This document shows positions 10,721 through 20,108 of a stretch of 39,158 bases of DNA, piece after piece. This DNA comes from Chromera velia (Eukaryota > Sar > Chromeraceae). The position numbers were made by a program, and so were the translations under genes. The first letter of the stretch is position 1. Each line of letters begins with the position of its first letter. Under the pieces are notes generated by a model, which was not told the DNA's origin, ran no database searches, and saw only the letters and a list, made by a program, of their open reading frames with translations. The stretch spans positions 36,018 through 75,175 of the forward strand of contig JAHBMJ010004939.1 in NCBI GenBank assembly GCA_018398765.1, written 5' to 3'.

Positions 10721-12240
10721 CAAAGAAAGAAAGACAGAAAGAAAGAAAGAAAGAAAGAAAGAAAGGAAGGAAGGAAGGGAAGGAAACAAAGAAAGAAAGA
10801 AAGAAAGAAAGAAAGGAAGAAAGAACGAAAGAAAGAAAGAAAGAAAGAAAGAAAGGAAGGAAGGAAGGAAGGAAGAAAGAAAGAAAGAAAGAAAGAAAGA
10901 CAAACAAACAAACAGACAAACAAACAGAGAAACAAACAAAGAAACAAGCAAACAAACAGACAAACAGACAGACAGACAGATGAACAGACAGACAGACAGA
11001 TAGATAGGTAGATAGATAGATAGATAGATAGATAGACCATATGACAGACTGAAGGACAGGCAGACAGCGAGAAAAGCTGACAGACAAAGTGGTAGACAGA
11101 CAGCAATCAGTCAGAACAGAAGCTCATTGGAATTATACACGCCTTTTTCGTGTGGCCAACTAACCGTTTTGAAAGGTCCTGTCTCCATGCTTCGACTCTC
11201 TCTCCAGGACGCTCTGTCTCGAGTCCCCTGCACTCTGTATGGCCATGTTCAGTCCCGGCTCCCAACTCTCCCTGAGGAGCATCACCAGCTTCCCTGAGTA
11301 GCAGCTGTCTGCCATCACGAAGAACTTCGCGTCCTCGTCCAGAGACCTGCAGGCAGCCAGCAAGCATATCATGAAGATCATACTGGGTTCCATGAGTAGT
11401 GAAAAAACAGATTCGTTAGCGTCGGCTGACAGGGATGATTATTGTGTTCATTTGCATGTGCTTGTGATTCTCCAGACAGGCGGTCGTCAAGTCACTCGTC
11501 AACTAAGGAAAGCACATCCAGCCATACCGGCGTCAGCACCTCAAAATAACATCATTCATTTTGTAGCTGCACGAACGGTCAGCATGAATTGCTTTCCAGC
11601 AAGCATGAACGGACCGCTTCTCTTGTTTCCACACAGCGAGGAAATCCTTGAAGCGAAGCAGGTCCTGAGCAGTGCCCGTTTCTGGCTCGAATTTTTCAAA
11701 TCTGGCTTCGGAGACGTCTTTCTGGAACACAAGCGCCCCTCTGTTGGTCGGCTTCCCTCTCCCACTGTCTCCATGGCCCGAGTAGTAGAAGAAGAAAACA
11801 GGCGCAACCTGATGAATTCCTTTGCGGAACATTTGACGCAACTCTTCAATCGCGTCCGCTGCTGTAAGCATGGGCTTGGGTCTTTTTGATTCAGGCGGTC
11901 TCATCTTCTTTGTCTGTGCGTAACTGATGGCTGTCTTCGTCTCGAATCCATACTTGTGCAGCAACGCACAGACCCCTTCGACGTCTTTTGAGATGTTCAG
12001 AAGCGAGTCCCATGCCCCCCCGTCCGTTCCGTCGACCTGGGCTGTCTCGGGATCGTCTGTTTTGGGGAAGGGGTTCTGCATGCTCCCGATGCATGTGGCA
12101 TAGAGACCTTGCTTCGCTGTTGTTCCTGTCCGCGTGCGCTCTGTGGAAAGGAAAGAGAGCAAAGGTCCTGAGGGGTCTGCTAAGCTGAGGGCTCCGAGAC
12201 TGGTAAACAAGAATAGTAAAAAGGGGCTGTGGGCTCCCAT
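10075..12240 (-). CDS. Secreted caspase/metacaspase-like cysteine protease (peptidase C14 fold, 3 exons, 374 aa)
   Basis: Exons 12240-11540, 11346-11165 and 10316-10075. Intron phases are 2 and 1, donors GTGCTG and GTTAGT, acceptors CTGCAG and GCTGCAG, and the total is exactly 375 codons with stop. Residues 1-21 form a signal peptide (hydrophobic SPFLLFLFTSLGALSLA). The protease fold follows: a strand near GLYATCIG, a helix (DVEGVCALLHKYGF), the catalytic histidine in YSGHGDSG (His156), and the catalytic cysteine in DSCYSG (Cys249), which is reached only by splicing exon 1 to exon 2. The QSAGDS and GEMTGWW segments match the p10-like end of C14 proteases and support exon 3. Being secreted or vacuolar is unusual for a metacaspase. 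Substrate preference cannot be read. The 5' end faces the zinc-repeat gene across a shared promoter region. Confidence 0.85.
10531..11036. repeat. Compound tetranucleotide microsatellite (GAAA/GGAA/GACA/CAAA/GATA) in intron 2 of the caspase-like gene
   Basis: About 500 bp of imperfect GAAA units, passing into GGAA, CAAA, GACA and finally GATA units, with degenerate GACA continuing to about 11115. In the transcribed (-) strand it is a long CTTT pyrimidine tract. It fills more than half of the 848-bp intron (11164-10317). Open frames on both strands through it are composition artefacts. Confidence 0.95.
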
Positions 12241-12502
12241 GCTTTTTCTTACTCTTTTGAAATGGTAGAAAACAAAAAAGGAGACGGGAGTTTCTTTCAG
12301 TCAAGATTTTGTAACCGAGATCCAGATTTCTCTCAGATGCGGGATTCAACTGAGGACCTGATGAATGACTGGGCAAGTGCAGATTTCCCCAAGCTCAATG
12401 AAAGTCTGTTTTGATGTTCAGCAGTGAATATTAATAGATAGCTCGCCAGCTGTAGTCCGGCCATTTGAACCTTTAATTCGTTGCAAGAAAATTCTGCGCG
12501 AC

Positions 12503-12715
12503 TGCATGCATTTTTTTGGGGCCTATACAGCGATAAACAGCGCGCTGAAAGAATTTTTTAAAAAAAGCTATATAGAATTAAACTTTCCCTTGCATGCATG
12601 CTTGAAAAAAAAATTAACGAAAGATGGGACATGCATGCATGCACTCGCGCGCGCATTGCGCGTGCACGCAGGCGCGGATGCATGCATCATTGCACTGCAT
12701 GAGTTCCTGCATGCA
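12503..12715. promoter_or_regulatory. TGCATGCA-rich element in the divergent promoter of the caspase-like and zinc-repeat genes
   Basis: TGCATGCA octamers occur at 12503, 12591, 12632, 12636, 12679 and 12708, with extra ATGCATG fragments and an alternating purine-pyrimidine stretch (12640-12690, CGCGCGCG and GCGCGTGCAC). It lies 263-475 bp before the caspase ATG and about 470 bp before the zinc-repeat ATG on the other strand. The motif matches a known ApiAP2 binding site. The alternating tract could also adopt Z-DNA or cruciform forms. Function is inferred. Confidence 0.4.
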
Positions 12716-13181
12716 TGATTTTGCGCCGTCTGCAATACGACTTTGATCCTCCCCCCTACGACCTGTGTCTCGACCGGATCGATTTCGGCTTTGAAATGCC
12801 TTTGACTTCTCATTGCAGCAGTACATGCGTTGAGGTTACTCTTAATAGAGCGATTGCCTCCGCAGGCCCATATTCTGAGCGATTGAACCTTGCAAAGCCC
12901 CAGTGTGCTTTCACTGCGACAGTCTCCAGCTGTATTCCGTTCTTGATAAAGAAAGAGAGCTCCGCGCAGTTCTATCTGGTCGTCCCTGCGCCTCCTGCTT
13001 CTTGTGCATGCAACGATTACGCTCGTGGCTGTGGATTTGGGTATTTTTGGGTCGGACCCTTCTCCATCAGGCGTTTCTGTTCCAGCTTGAGGCAAGTCAG
13101 CAGAAGGAGACGGCAAGAGACCGTCTCCGTCTCCACCTCTGTGAAGGTGAAAGGGGCCTTCCTGACTGGAGGATTGTCAGG

Positions 13182-16100
13182 ATGGGAAGTGGGCAGAAAG
13201 CTGCACGGAGTTTCCTCTCATCAGAGCATCAATCTTCCGTGGTCCTCTCGGGTCAAGGGAATGGTGAGCAGAGCGTGGGGTGGGGGGACAAGTGGAACAC
13301 TTCTCTCCATTCGAGATTGGTACCGGCCGACCTGCCCTCATTCCCCTGTTGCTCTTTTTTTAGCGTATAAATGTGCCTGTATGTTTCTCTGTGTATATGT
13401 GTCTGTTCTTTCTGCAGGAGAAGACAAAGAGGTGAAGGAATTGGGTGAGCAGCTGAGCGAAGAAACTGAGGGCCCTGGTCTCTCTGTGCTATTAGACTCG
13501 ATTGACGCACGCGACGACAACGAGAAAGAAACAGAAAAAGACACGGTGGGAGTAGAAGGGCAAGAGGAAGCGCCACGATCAGAATGGGACAGGTCTCTCT
13601 TTACTGCAGTCCAAGCAGCTGCCAGACGAAGCTGTGAGTCAGTGAGTAAGTGAGTCAGTGAGTGAGTGAATTATGTTCGTCAATCCACGAACGAGACATC
13701 GAGATACTTAGAGGCACGTGTCGATTTCTTTGTTTGCTTTGATTCATTCTCTGCTGATTGATTCGTTCCTGTCCTTTGCCTTCTTGCTTTCCTCTTCATC
13801 CTCTTCCCTTTCCTGCTTCTGCTGCTGCCACTTCATAGCCTTTCCCTCCACCAACCTTTAAATTTCAACTCGTCTGTTTCGTCGATCCGTCTCTGAAGAA
13901 TCTCATCCCGAACTCTTGACTTTTCCAAATTGGTTTTGTCTGACGATAAAAAAATTACATTGCAGAAGTGCAAGCAGATTATAGGAGTGATGTGCTGAGG
14001 GAGTGTCTCTGAGCGTTCAGTGATTGGTCAGATGTCTGTTGTTTTTTTATGGGTAAGTGAATGAGTGAGTCAGTGAGTGGGGAATTGAGTGGGTGTGCAA
14101 GTCAGTTCGTGTGTACGTGAGTGAGAGGGTAAACGTGTGAGTGAGTGTATGTGCAGATTTCTCCACAGAGCCCAGAAGACCCTGGCTCTCCAGGATAGTG
14201 GGTCTTCCCACACCGCCACCTGCATCGGTAGAACGACCGTTCTGGTTGCACCCACAAGAACGAGGAGATGAAAGGGTAGACCAGTGGAGGAATCTCTTCG
14301 ACCATATTGCGTGCGTGTGGTGTGGCATGAAGTTCGCGTCTATTGAGGAGCTGGAGGTACATGAGAACGAGAGCGGTCACAAAGTGCCGGGGAGGCAGTC
14401 CCCGAGAGCTAGAGTCAGGTGAGTTGCTTGCAGGGCTTTGAGCCATTCAAAGCGTTTGGCGCTTTGCCTCTTGTTTTTCGGAGGTCTGCTGAATTCTCGT
14501 GTCCAATTTACCCCTCCCTGCCTGTTCTTTTCAGATCTTTCTGAGAACAGGGCGACAGAAAAGCCGTTCGATCTTGGTCACACACTTTCAGCATACGTGC
14601 TTTCACAAAAGTCTCCTTCCTTCCGACTCTATCACCTGCTTCCATTGCAGGGCTTTGAAGAAGATGAAAATGTACGGGCCCCTGTGCGAGCACGGACTTC
14701 TTTGGAAGGAGTGCCGTCGTTGCACACCTGGTTTTCGGTGTGTGCACGGACGACACCGCAGTCAGTGCACGGAATGCGGCGGGTCAGGCGTTTGCGAGCA
14801 CGGGCGGCTTCGAACTCGTTGCATGGAGTGCGGAGGTGGAAGTATTTGCGAGCATGGGCGATTTCGCCCCCAATGCAAGGAATGTGGAGGTAGAAGCATT
14901 TGCGAACATGGGCGACAGCGCGCCCAATGCAAGGAGTGTGGAGGTACAAGCATTTGCGAGCATGGGCGATTTCGCGCCCAATGCAAGCAGTGTAGAGGTA
15001 AGGGCATTTGCGAGCATGGCCGGTACCGCCCCCAATGCAAGGAGTGTGGAGGTACAAGCATTTGCGAGCATGGGCGACAGCGCGCCTCTTGCAAGGAGTG
15101 TGGAGGTACAAGCATTTGCGAGCACGGGCGACAGCGTGCCCAATGCAAGGAGTGTGGAGGTACAAGCATTTGCGAGCATGGGCGACGTCGCGCCCAATGC
15201 AAGGAGTGTGGAGGTACAAGCATTTGCGAGCATGGCCGGTACCGCGCCCAATGCAAGGAGTGTGGAGGTAGAGGCATTTGCGAGCATGGGCGACGTCGCG
15301 CCCAATGCAAGGAGTGTGGAGGTACAAACATTTGCGAGCATGGCCGGTACCGCGCCCAATGCAAGGAGTGCAAAGGTTCAAGTATATGCGAGCACGGGCG
15401 GCTTCGACATCGTTGCAGGGAGTGCGGAGGAGCGAGCTTTTGCGTTCATAGGCGACATCGCGGCTCTTGCAAGGAGTGTGGAGGACCACGATTTTGCGAG
15501 CATGGCCGGCAGCGACACGTCTGCAAAGAGTGCAAAGGTTCAAGTATATGCGAGCACGGTCGGCAACGGTATATCTGCAAGGAATGTGGTGGTCGTGGGA
15601 TTTGCATTCACTCACGACTGCGCTCGCAATGCAGAGAGTGTGGTGGCAGTCAAATATGTGTGCATGGACGGCGACGGTACTTTTGTGTGCCGTGTGGAGG
15701 AAAGGGTATGTGTGAGCACAAGCGCAGGCGACGCGACTGCAATCTGTGCAAGGGGGCGGTGAAAAAGAAGAAGAGGATTGTCCTCGTTCCGTTGAAAGAG
15801 CCTCTGAAGGTGGCACGGGAGTTGAAGCCGTTGGCAATCGGAAGAAAGACAAAAAAAAAACAGAACTTCAACCTTATGAAGTCTGGCGGGGAATCAGCGA
15901 GTGCCCCCCCCGTCAGGGCAAGCCGCCGCCCTTCCAGGGGAATGAAAAAGGAGGGGGGAGAAGCGAAGAGATGGGGTCTGGGAGAGGGGGCTGAGATGAT
16001 GAAGCGGGGAAAAGAAGACGTGGGGGGGTTGCTACAATTGCCTGTGCGATGGAGCGTTCGTGTTCGTCGCTTCAGTCTACGTTTGAGAGAAGGAGAAGTT

Positions 16101-16652
16101 GCGTCCTCCGAGGGAAAGAGAGGAAGATCGATAGAGGAGCGCAGCAAAATTTTAGAGCCCTCCAGAAATTCGCTGCCAAGCCGAGAAAAAGGGGAAAAGA
16201 AGCGTGGGAAAGGGGGTAATGCGCGGTGTGTGCACGGACGAGAGCGCAGACTCTGCAGGGAATGCGGCGGGTCAGGCTTTTGCGAGCACGGGCGGCGTCG
16301 ATATCGTTGCAAGGAATGTGGAGGGGCCAGCATTTGTAAGCACGGACGACGTCGCGATTCTTGCAAGAAGTGTAAAGGAGCACGATTTTGTGAGCATGGC
16401 CGGCAGCGACACGTCTGCAAGGAATGTGGGGGATCGAGCATTTGCAAGCATGGGAAGCGTCGCAACATTTGTAAAGAGTGTGTGGGTGTAAGCATTTGCA
16501 GGCACGGTCGGCAGCGACACCTCTGCAAAGAGTGCAAAGGTTCAAGTATATGCGAGCACGGTCGGCAGCGGTTTCATTGCAAAAAGTGCCAGAGGCGTTT
16601 TCTTATAAAAAATATTTGGAGCTTGAACCAGCCGTCAAATCAAATTACGTAA
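13182..16652 (+). CDS. C2H2 plus 27-repeat Cys/His (CxHGRxRxxCxxC) zinc-binding protein (4 exons, ~853 aa)
   Basis: Exons 13182-13263, 13418-13633, 14157-14418 and 14651-16652; phases 1, 1, 2; donors GTGAGC, GTGAGT, GTGAGT. The start is the first ATG in good context (AGGATGG); ATG 13008 in the same open frame would add a hydrophobic 58-residue leader. Residues 28-99 are acidic. A C2H2 finger lies at about 152-174 (C-x2-C-x12-H-x5-H). From 198 to 557 run 20 tandem 18-residue repeats of the form ICEHGRxRxxCKECGGxS, and from 712 to 837 seven more, each with C-x-H-x7-C-x2-C, able to bind one zinc. The ~155-residue linker is basic (KKKKR, RKTKKK), suggesting nuclear location. Similar repeats exist in other protists. 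DNA, RNA or protein binding is possible; no enzyme signature is seen. The acceptor at 14169 would create a stop, so 14157 is chosen. Confidence 0.8.
13634..13671 (+). repeat. GTGAGT/CAGTGAGT microsatellite beginning at a splice donor
   Basis: The donor of exon 2 of the zinc-repeat gene (GCT|GTGAGT) is itself the first unit of a GTGAGTCA-type array. Similar units recur at 14050-14150, just before the acceptor of the same intron. Confidence 0.75.
14682..15761 (+). repeat. 54-bp coding tandem repeat, 20 units
   Basis: Twenty 54-bp units each encode one 18-residue Cys/His repeat. Central units (about 14900-15370) are nearly identical at DNA level, while end units are more diverged, as expected for recent central expansion by unequal exchange. 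The array has long open frames in other frames on both strands, which are by-products of the periodicity. Confidence 0.95.
16224..16601 (+). repeat. 54-bp coding tandem repeat, 7 units (second block)
   Basis: Seven more diverged units of the same 54-bp repeat are separated from the first block by about 460 bp of basic linker. The last unit (CKKCQRRF) leads into the C-terminus. Confidence 0.93.
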
Positions 16653-18084
16653 TTAATATTGAGAAGCGCGCATGTTACTACAAAATTGAATTAAAAGTTA
16701 TACTATAAACATGTGGTTCTGACCTAGGTTCTGAGGGGAACTTCTGACATTGCCTAGTTTATTGTATTATGATCGAGCCTGGGGTATTCTTAGGGGGATG
16801 AAGTTCCAACTCATCATAGTTCACAAGAAATCGACTTCCAAAGTTTAGGAATTTAGAGGTCTAAATTCCTTTTAAATAGATTCCTAGCTAAATTCCTCTA
16901 AATTCCTGTCTAAATTCCTACGTCTTTGCAGGGATATATGTAAGACAAGTCAAAAACGAAAAAAGACTTGACATACAAAAAAAAAAAAATAGATCTAAAA
17001 AAAAGTTTTCCTAAAGACTTTTTTTTTTTACTGTGACATGCGGCGTCACATGCCTAAAAAGAATTTTTGAAGTGGGTTTTCACTCTAGGCGACGCACAGT
17101 GGTAAAAAAAAAAAAAAAATCTGAAAACGTTAAAAAAAAAAAAATATTGTATATAAAAAAAAAAATAAAGGTTAAATGACTAGCTTCAACTAGAGTTTGA
17201 ATCATATCTAGGATCCCAATTTCACTTTTAGCTTGGTAGATGCTTAAAAAGATTGACCAAAACTAGCTTCGACTAGAGGTTCGAAATGTATATCGTCCTA
17301 GACATCGTCAAAGAGCCAGTCAAAGAACTTCTCCTCTGTCTGCTTTTCTGTCTGCATCCATGCATCCATCCTTCTTGTCACTCTTTGTATAGGACAAAAG
17401 AGAGCCCCCTTTTCCCTTCGCCCGCCCGCTTGCCTTCGTCCCTGTAATCCCCTTTTGCGATGGTCGCTGCGTGCAGTGCCATACATGCAGACTTCATTCA
17501 TTTTTTTATTAATTAGCATGAATGGTAAAACGATGGACTGGGTCACTCCCTCTATCTCCCTCGTCTTTCATACTCAGAAATTTCGTTTCTTGTGAACGCA
17601 GACGCCATGCTCTGCTTGATCGTTCGCGCTCACAAAAAAAAAGTTCCACTTGCCCTCTGGCTCTGCAATTCTCAGCTTTGCGAATTTTTTTTTCGCGTTT
17701 TGAGACTTTATCAATCAAATTTTACAGTTCATCTAGCCTGCACGGAGAAGGGCTTCAGGGAGCGAGCGAGCAAGTTTTTTCTGGACCGGCTTCTCTTCCT
17801 TGAGGATGACATTCATCACACGAAGGGCCGGTCCACAACTGTTTAAGACATCCCCCATTGGAGTACCAAGCCGGTTCTTCTTACGCAGGAGAATTGCTCT
17901 GATGAGATGCTGAAGAGCGCAATTGAGGATGGAGTGAAGGAGGCCACGCGCCTCTTGCACTCTGTGCAACCAGAAACTTTTTCCCCCAAAGAAGAGACGA
18001 GGAGGAATCGGGAGGAATGAGACGGTAGAGGAGAGAACACTTCGTCTTCTTGACGAAGTAGAATGGTTGGAAGATGTTTTCTAG
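16653..18084. other. AT-rich intergenic stretch with poly(A)/poly(T) tracts
   Basis: Downstream of the zinc-repeat gene. It contains a TAAATTCCT array (16848-16918), several A or T runs of 10-17, and a foldback (17028-17119). Between 17500 and 18080 there are short open frames, e.g. one on + around 17770-17846 and one after TTACGCAG at 17886 running to a TGA near 18020. None shows a known domain, and a splice model could not be closed. Confidence 0.5.
16848..16918 (+). repeat. Short CTAAATTCCT repeat array with an inverted first unit
   Basis: AGGAATTTAG-like sequence is followed by four to five copies of (C)TAAATTCCT with variable spacers. The first unit is inverted relative to the rest, so a small hairpin is possible. 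Confidence 0.7.
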
Positions 18085-18683
18085 GTTGACAGCTTTGCAT
18101 CTGAAGAATTGTATGAAGATGCTGAAGACGAGGGGGAGAAGGAGGATGAGCAAGGCGATGATGCAGATGCAGCGGCCAGCCGTAAAAATGTGTTCAACCA
18201 AGAGCACGAGTCGATACCGCGTGGGGATAATACTGAAGTGGCTGTAGAATTTACAAGAAAGAAAGGGCGGATGCAAGTCAATGTGAATGGAAAACAAGAA
18301 GACATGGTTAATTTTTTAAACAGACACAGCAAAGAAAAGAGAGAAAAGTCTGGTGACAGTGCAGTTGAACAAGGGAAAAAAGATCGGTTAGTCCGTGTTC
18401 AACAAAGTCGATGATGAAATGGTGAAGACACTAGTAGAGACACCAGTAGAGACAAACGTACAATAACAACTAGAACTAGAACTAGGGTTGAAACTAGGGT
18501 TGAAAGATGTTTAAAACTTTGAGTTGAATAATAAGTTCGCGAGGAAGTTAGTTTAAAAGTACTTCTAAAGGGTGCTCCTCTAAGTGCCCCTAGAGATGCT
18601 CTAGGAAATCCTTTGTAGAAAAAAAGAAAAAAAAAAATCTGGAAAGGTCTTTTTTTTTTTTTTAACCACTGTGCGTCGCCTAG
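17028..18683. repeat. Foldback and inverted-repeat pair (candidate non-autonomous transposable element)
   Basis: The arm at 17085-17119 (CTAGGCGACGCACAGTGGT followed by poly(A)) is the reverse complement of the arm at 18650-18683 (poly(T), then ACCACTGTGCGTCGCCTAG), with 19 exact matching bases beside the A/T tract. A diverged third arm (poly(T), ACTGTG...GGCGTC, 17028-17056) faces the first at close range, so 17028-17119 could form its own hairpin. The 1.5 kb between the outer arms holds only small open frames. Terminal inverted repeats of a MITE or foldback element would look like this; no target-site duplication was confirmed. Confidence 0.45.
18085..18414 (+). CDS. Hypothetical acidic ORF or exon
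   Basis: The open frame begins immediately after TTTTCTAG, which resembles a splice acceptor, and ends with TGA at 18412-18414. It encodes about 109 residues: an acidic start (DAEDEGEKEDEQGDDAD), then a basic and hydrophilic segment with VAVEFTRKKGRMQVNV and a Lys-rich end. There is no ATG near the beginning, so it would have to be a downstream exon. It lies inside the inverted-repeat pair, so it may be element-derived or fortuitous. Function unknown. Confidence 0.25.
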   Translation, partial: VDSFASEELYEDAEDEGEKEDEQGDDADAAASRKNVFNQEHESIPRGDNTEVAVEFTRKKGRMQVNVNGKQEDMVNFLNRHSKEKREKSGDSAVEQGKKDRLVRVQQSR

Positions 18684-18817
18684 TTTTCACTAGAGTTTTA
18701 AAAGTTATATTTTACTCTCTGAGCGAGCTTTTATGCTCCTAGGCTAGCAATGCATATATGCTCAGACTGCCCTTTACCATTGGGACACGATGGCTGGTGC
18801 AGGTTAAGTCACCTTAT

Positions 18818-18892
18818 CACCATCATCATCATCATTATTATTATTATTATGATTATTATTATTATTAATCATTATTATCATCATCATCATCA
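18818..18892. repeat. (ATC/ATT)n trinucleotide microsatellite
   Basis: CATCATCATC passes into ATTATTATT and back to ATCATCATC over 75 bp. A 16-mer (18798-18813) just upstream recurs beside the (TCAC)n array at 26837. Confidence 0.95.
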
Positions 18893-19194
18893 GCCTAGCG
18901 CTAGGCTTAGGCCCTAGCGATAGGGCAAATTAAAAGGAGACAGTGATCTAGAAAACCCTAAAAGAAACCATACACTAGATCAGTTATATAAGTATTACTA
19001 TATTATTTAATTATCACCACTGACACAGTTTAAAAATTATCAAACTTTAAACTTTAACACATTACTTTATTTTACTTTTAAAAATATATGTATTATATCT
19101 AGATATATCTTCTGGGTCTCGAACCATAGCGGGGAAAGGAGGTTCGGGGTTTCCATTCCCCCTGCCGAAACGTGGAGGGGGTGAGAGAGACGAT
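18893..19194. other. AT-rich spacer before the second LINE
   Basis: No gene is seen. The sequence is AT-rich to about 19100 and then switches to GC-richer sequence (GGGGAAAGGAGG...) that leads into the ATG at 19195, which may mark the 5' end of the LINE. Confidence 0.4.
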
Positions 19195-19548
19195 ATGCTC
19201 CTTCAGAAATTCGGCTCCATGTTGGATACGAAACTGGAGAAGCAGACCGAAGACCATATGGCCTCTATAGAGCACCTTCTCGAGCCAATCGAAGACAGGC
19301 TCAATGGGCTCTCCCTCATGGTTGAGGAAGGGAGAGAGCACATAAACCATCTCGATAGAGAGGTAGCAAAAATCAGAACTGGGCTCCAGGAAGTGAGAAA
19401 AAATCCCTTCGACAACACAGCAGCAGCCATTGCCGAAGAAGAGAGGAAGAGGACGAGAAAAATTCAGGGGCTCTTCATTAAGGAGCGGAGCTCGGGGTAC
19501 CGCAGTTTTTTATTGATACAGCAAAGTGTCCCACAGTCGCCTGTATGA
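19195..19548 (+). pseudogene. Coiled-coil ORF1-like protein of the APE-type LINE (117 aa)
   Basis: ATG 19195 opens a 117-codon frame. Residues 1-80 have heptad-like spacing of Leu/Ile/Val with alternating charges (FGSMLDTKLEK, LLEPIEDRLNGLSLMVEE), typical of a trimeric coiled coil in ORF1 proteins that coat LINE RNA. The frame ends at TGA after a hydrophilic tail, and a related open segment with TALHLAVTSAKSF follows in another frame near 19556. It is probably truncated relative to an intact ORF1. An alternative is an unrelated small host protein. Confidence 0.45.
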
Positions 19549-20108
19549 AGGCGGAGGAGGCGGAGCAGTACGGAACGGCCCTGCACTTGGCTGTCACAAG
19601 TGCAAAATCATTCCGGTGTCGGGGATACCCGCCCCTCTTCCAAACTGAAGACCTGTGTTGTCTTTGACTGCGTTTCGAACGCGGAACACCTCGACCACCT
19701 CTTCAACACTGAGATTTCTGAAGTACCTCAAAGCTAGAGACAGCACGATCTTCTACTGCCGAGAACCGAGAACTGAGCAGTAGAAACTGAAGGTAAAGAC
19801 CCGATAGGCACTGAGTGTGGTGGCAGACCCCCAAAACAACTCCCCAAGGAAGGTGGAGGAGCTGCACGGTCAGCACCATCACTCCGCAGCCTGCTTCCTC
19901 AAGAGGGCAGACCAGGGAAAAGGAGGATTCGGGAGCACCCCCCTCAGCTGCTCCTCCTAAGAGACGCAGCAGCACCGGTGGGGATGGGGCCAACAGCCCT
20001 GCTCAGACTTCCGCCTGAAACGGCAGGTTAAAGGGAGGGGCACAGAGAACCCCCCTTTCCGTACGATCGTTTGAGTGGTTCCCAGGAAGGGGTGAAGAGC
20101 TGAGGCGT

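Noticed and set aside
10308-11106. Long minus-strand frames of Ser/Phe/Leu repeats and a plus-strand Lys/Arg/Glu repeat frame
   Set aside because: Translation of the tetranucleotide microsatellite; no domain, start context or conservation signal.
14169-14418. Alternative acceptor CCACAG at 14168 for exon 3 of the zinc-repeat gene
   Set aside because: Phase would match, but the split codon becomes TAG; the acceptor at 14156 gives an open junction.
14682-15761. CRISPR-like repeat array
   Set aside because: Repeats are contiguous 54-bp coding units without unique spacers, in a eukaryotic spliced gene.
14632-15852. A 406-codon open frame on the minus strand and a 340-codon one on the plus strand through the zinc-repeat array
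   Set aside because: They are by-products of the 54-bp periodicity: the unit happens to lack stops in several frames. The plus-frame Cys/His protein has splice support, zinc-ligand conservation and continuity with the C2H2 exon.
18721-18813. tRNA-like segment with GGTTAAG
   Set aside because: No cloverleaf could be drawn on either strand: acceptor stem and T-arm are missing.
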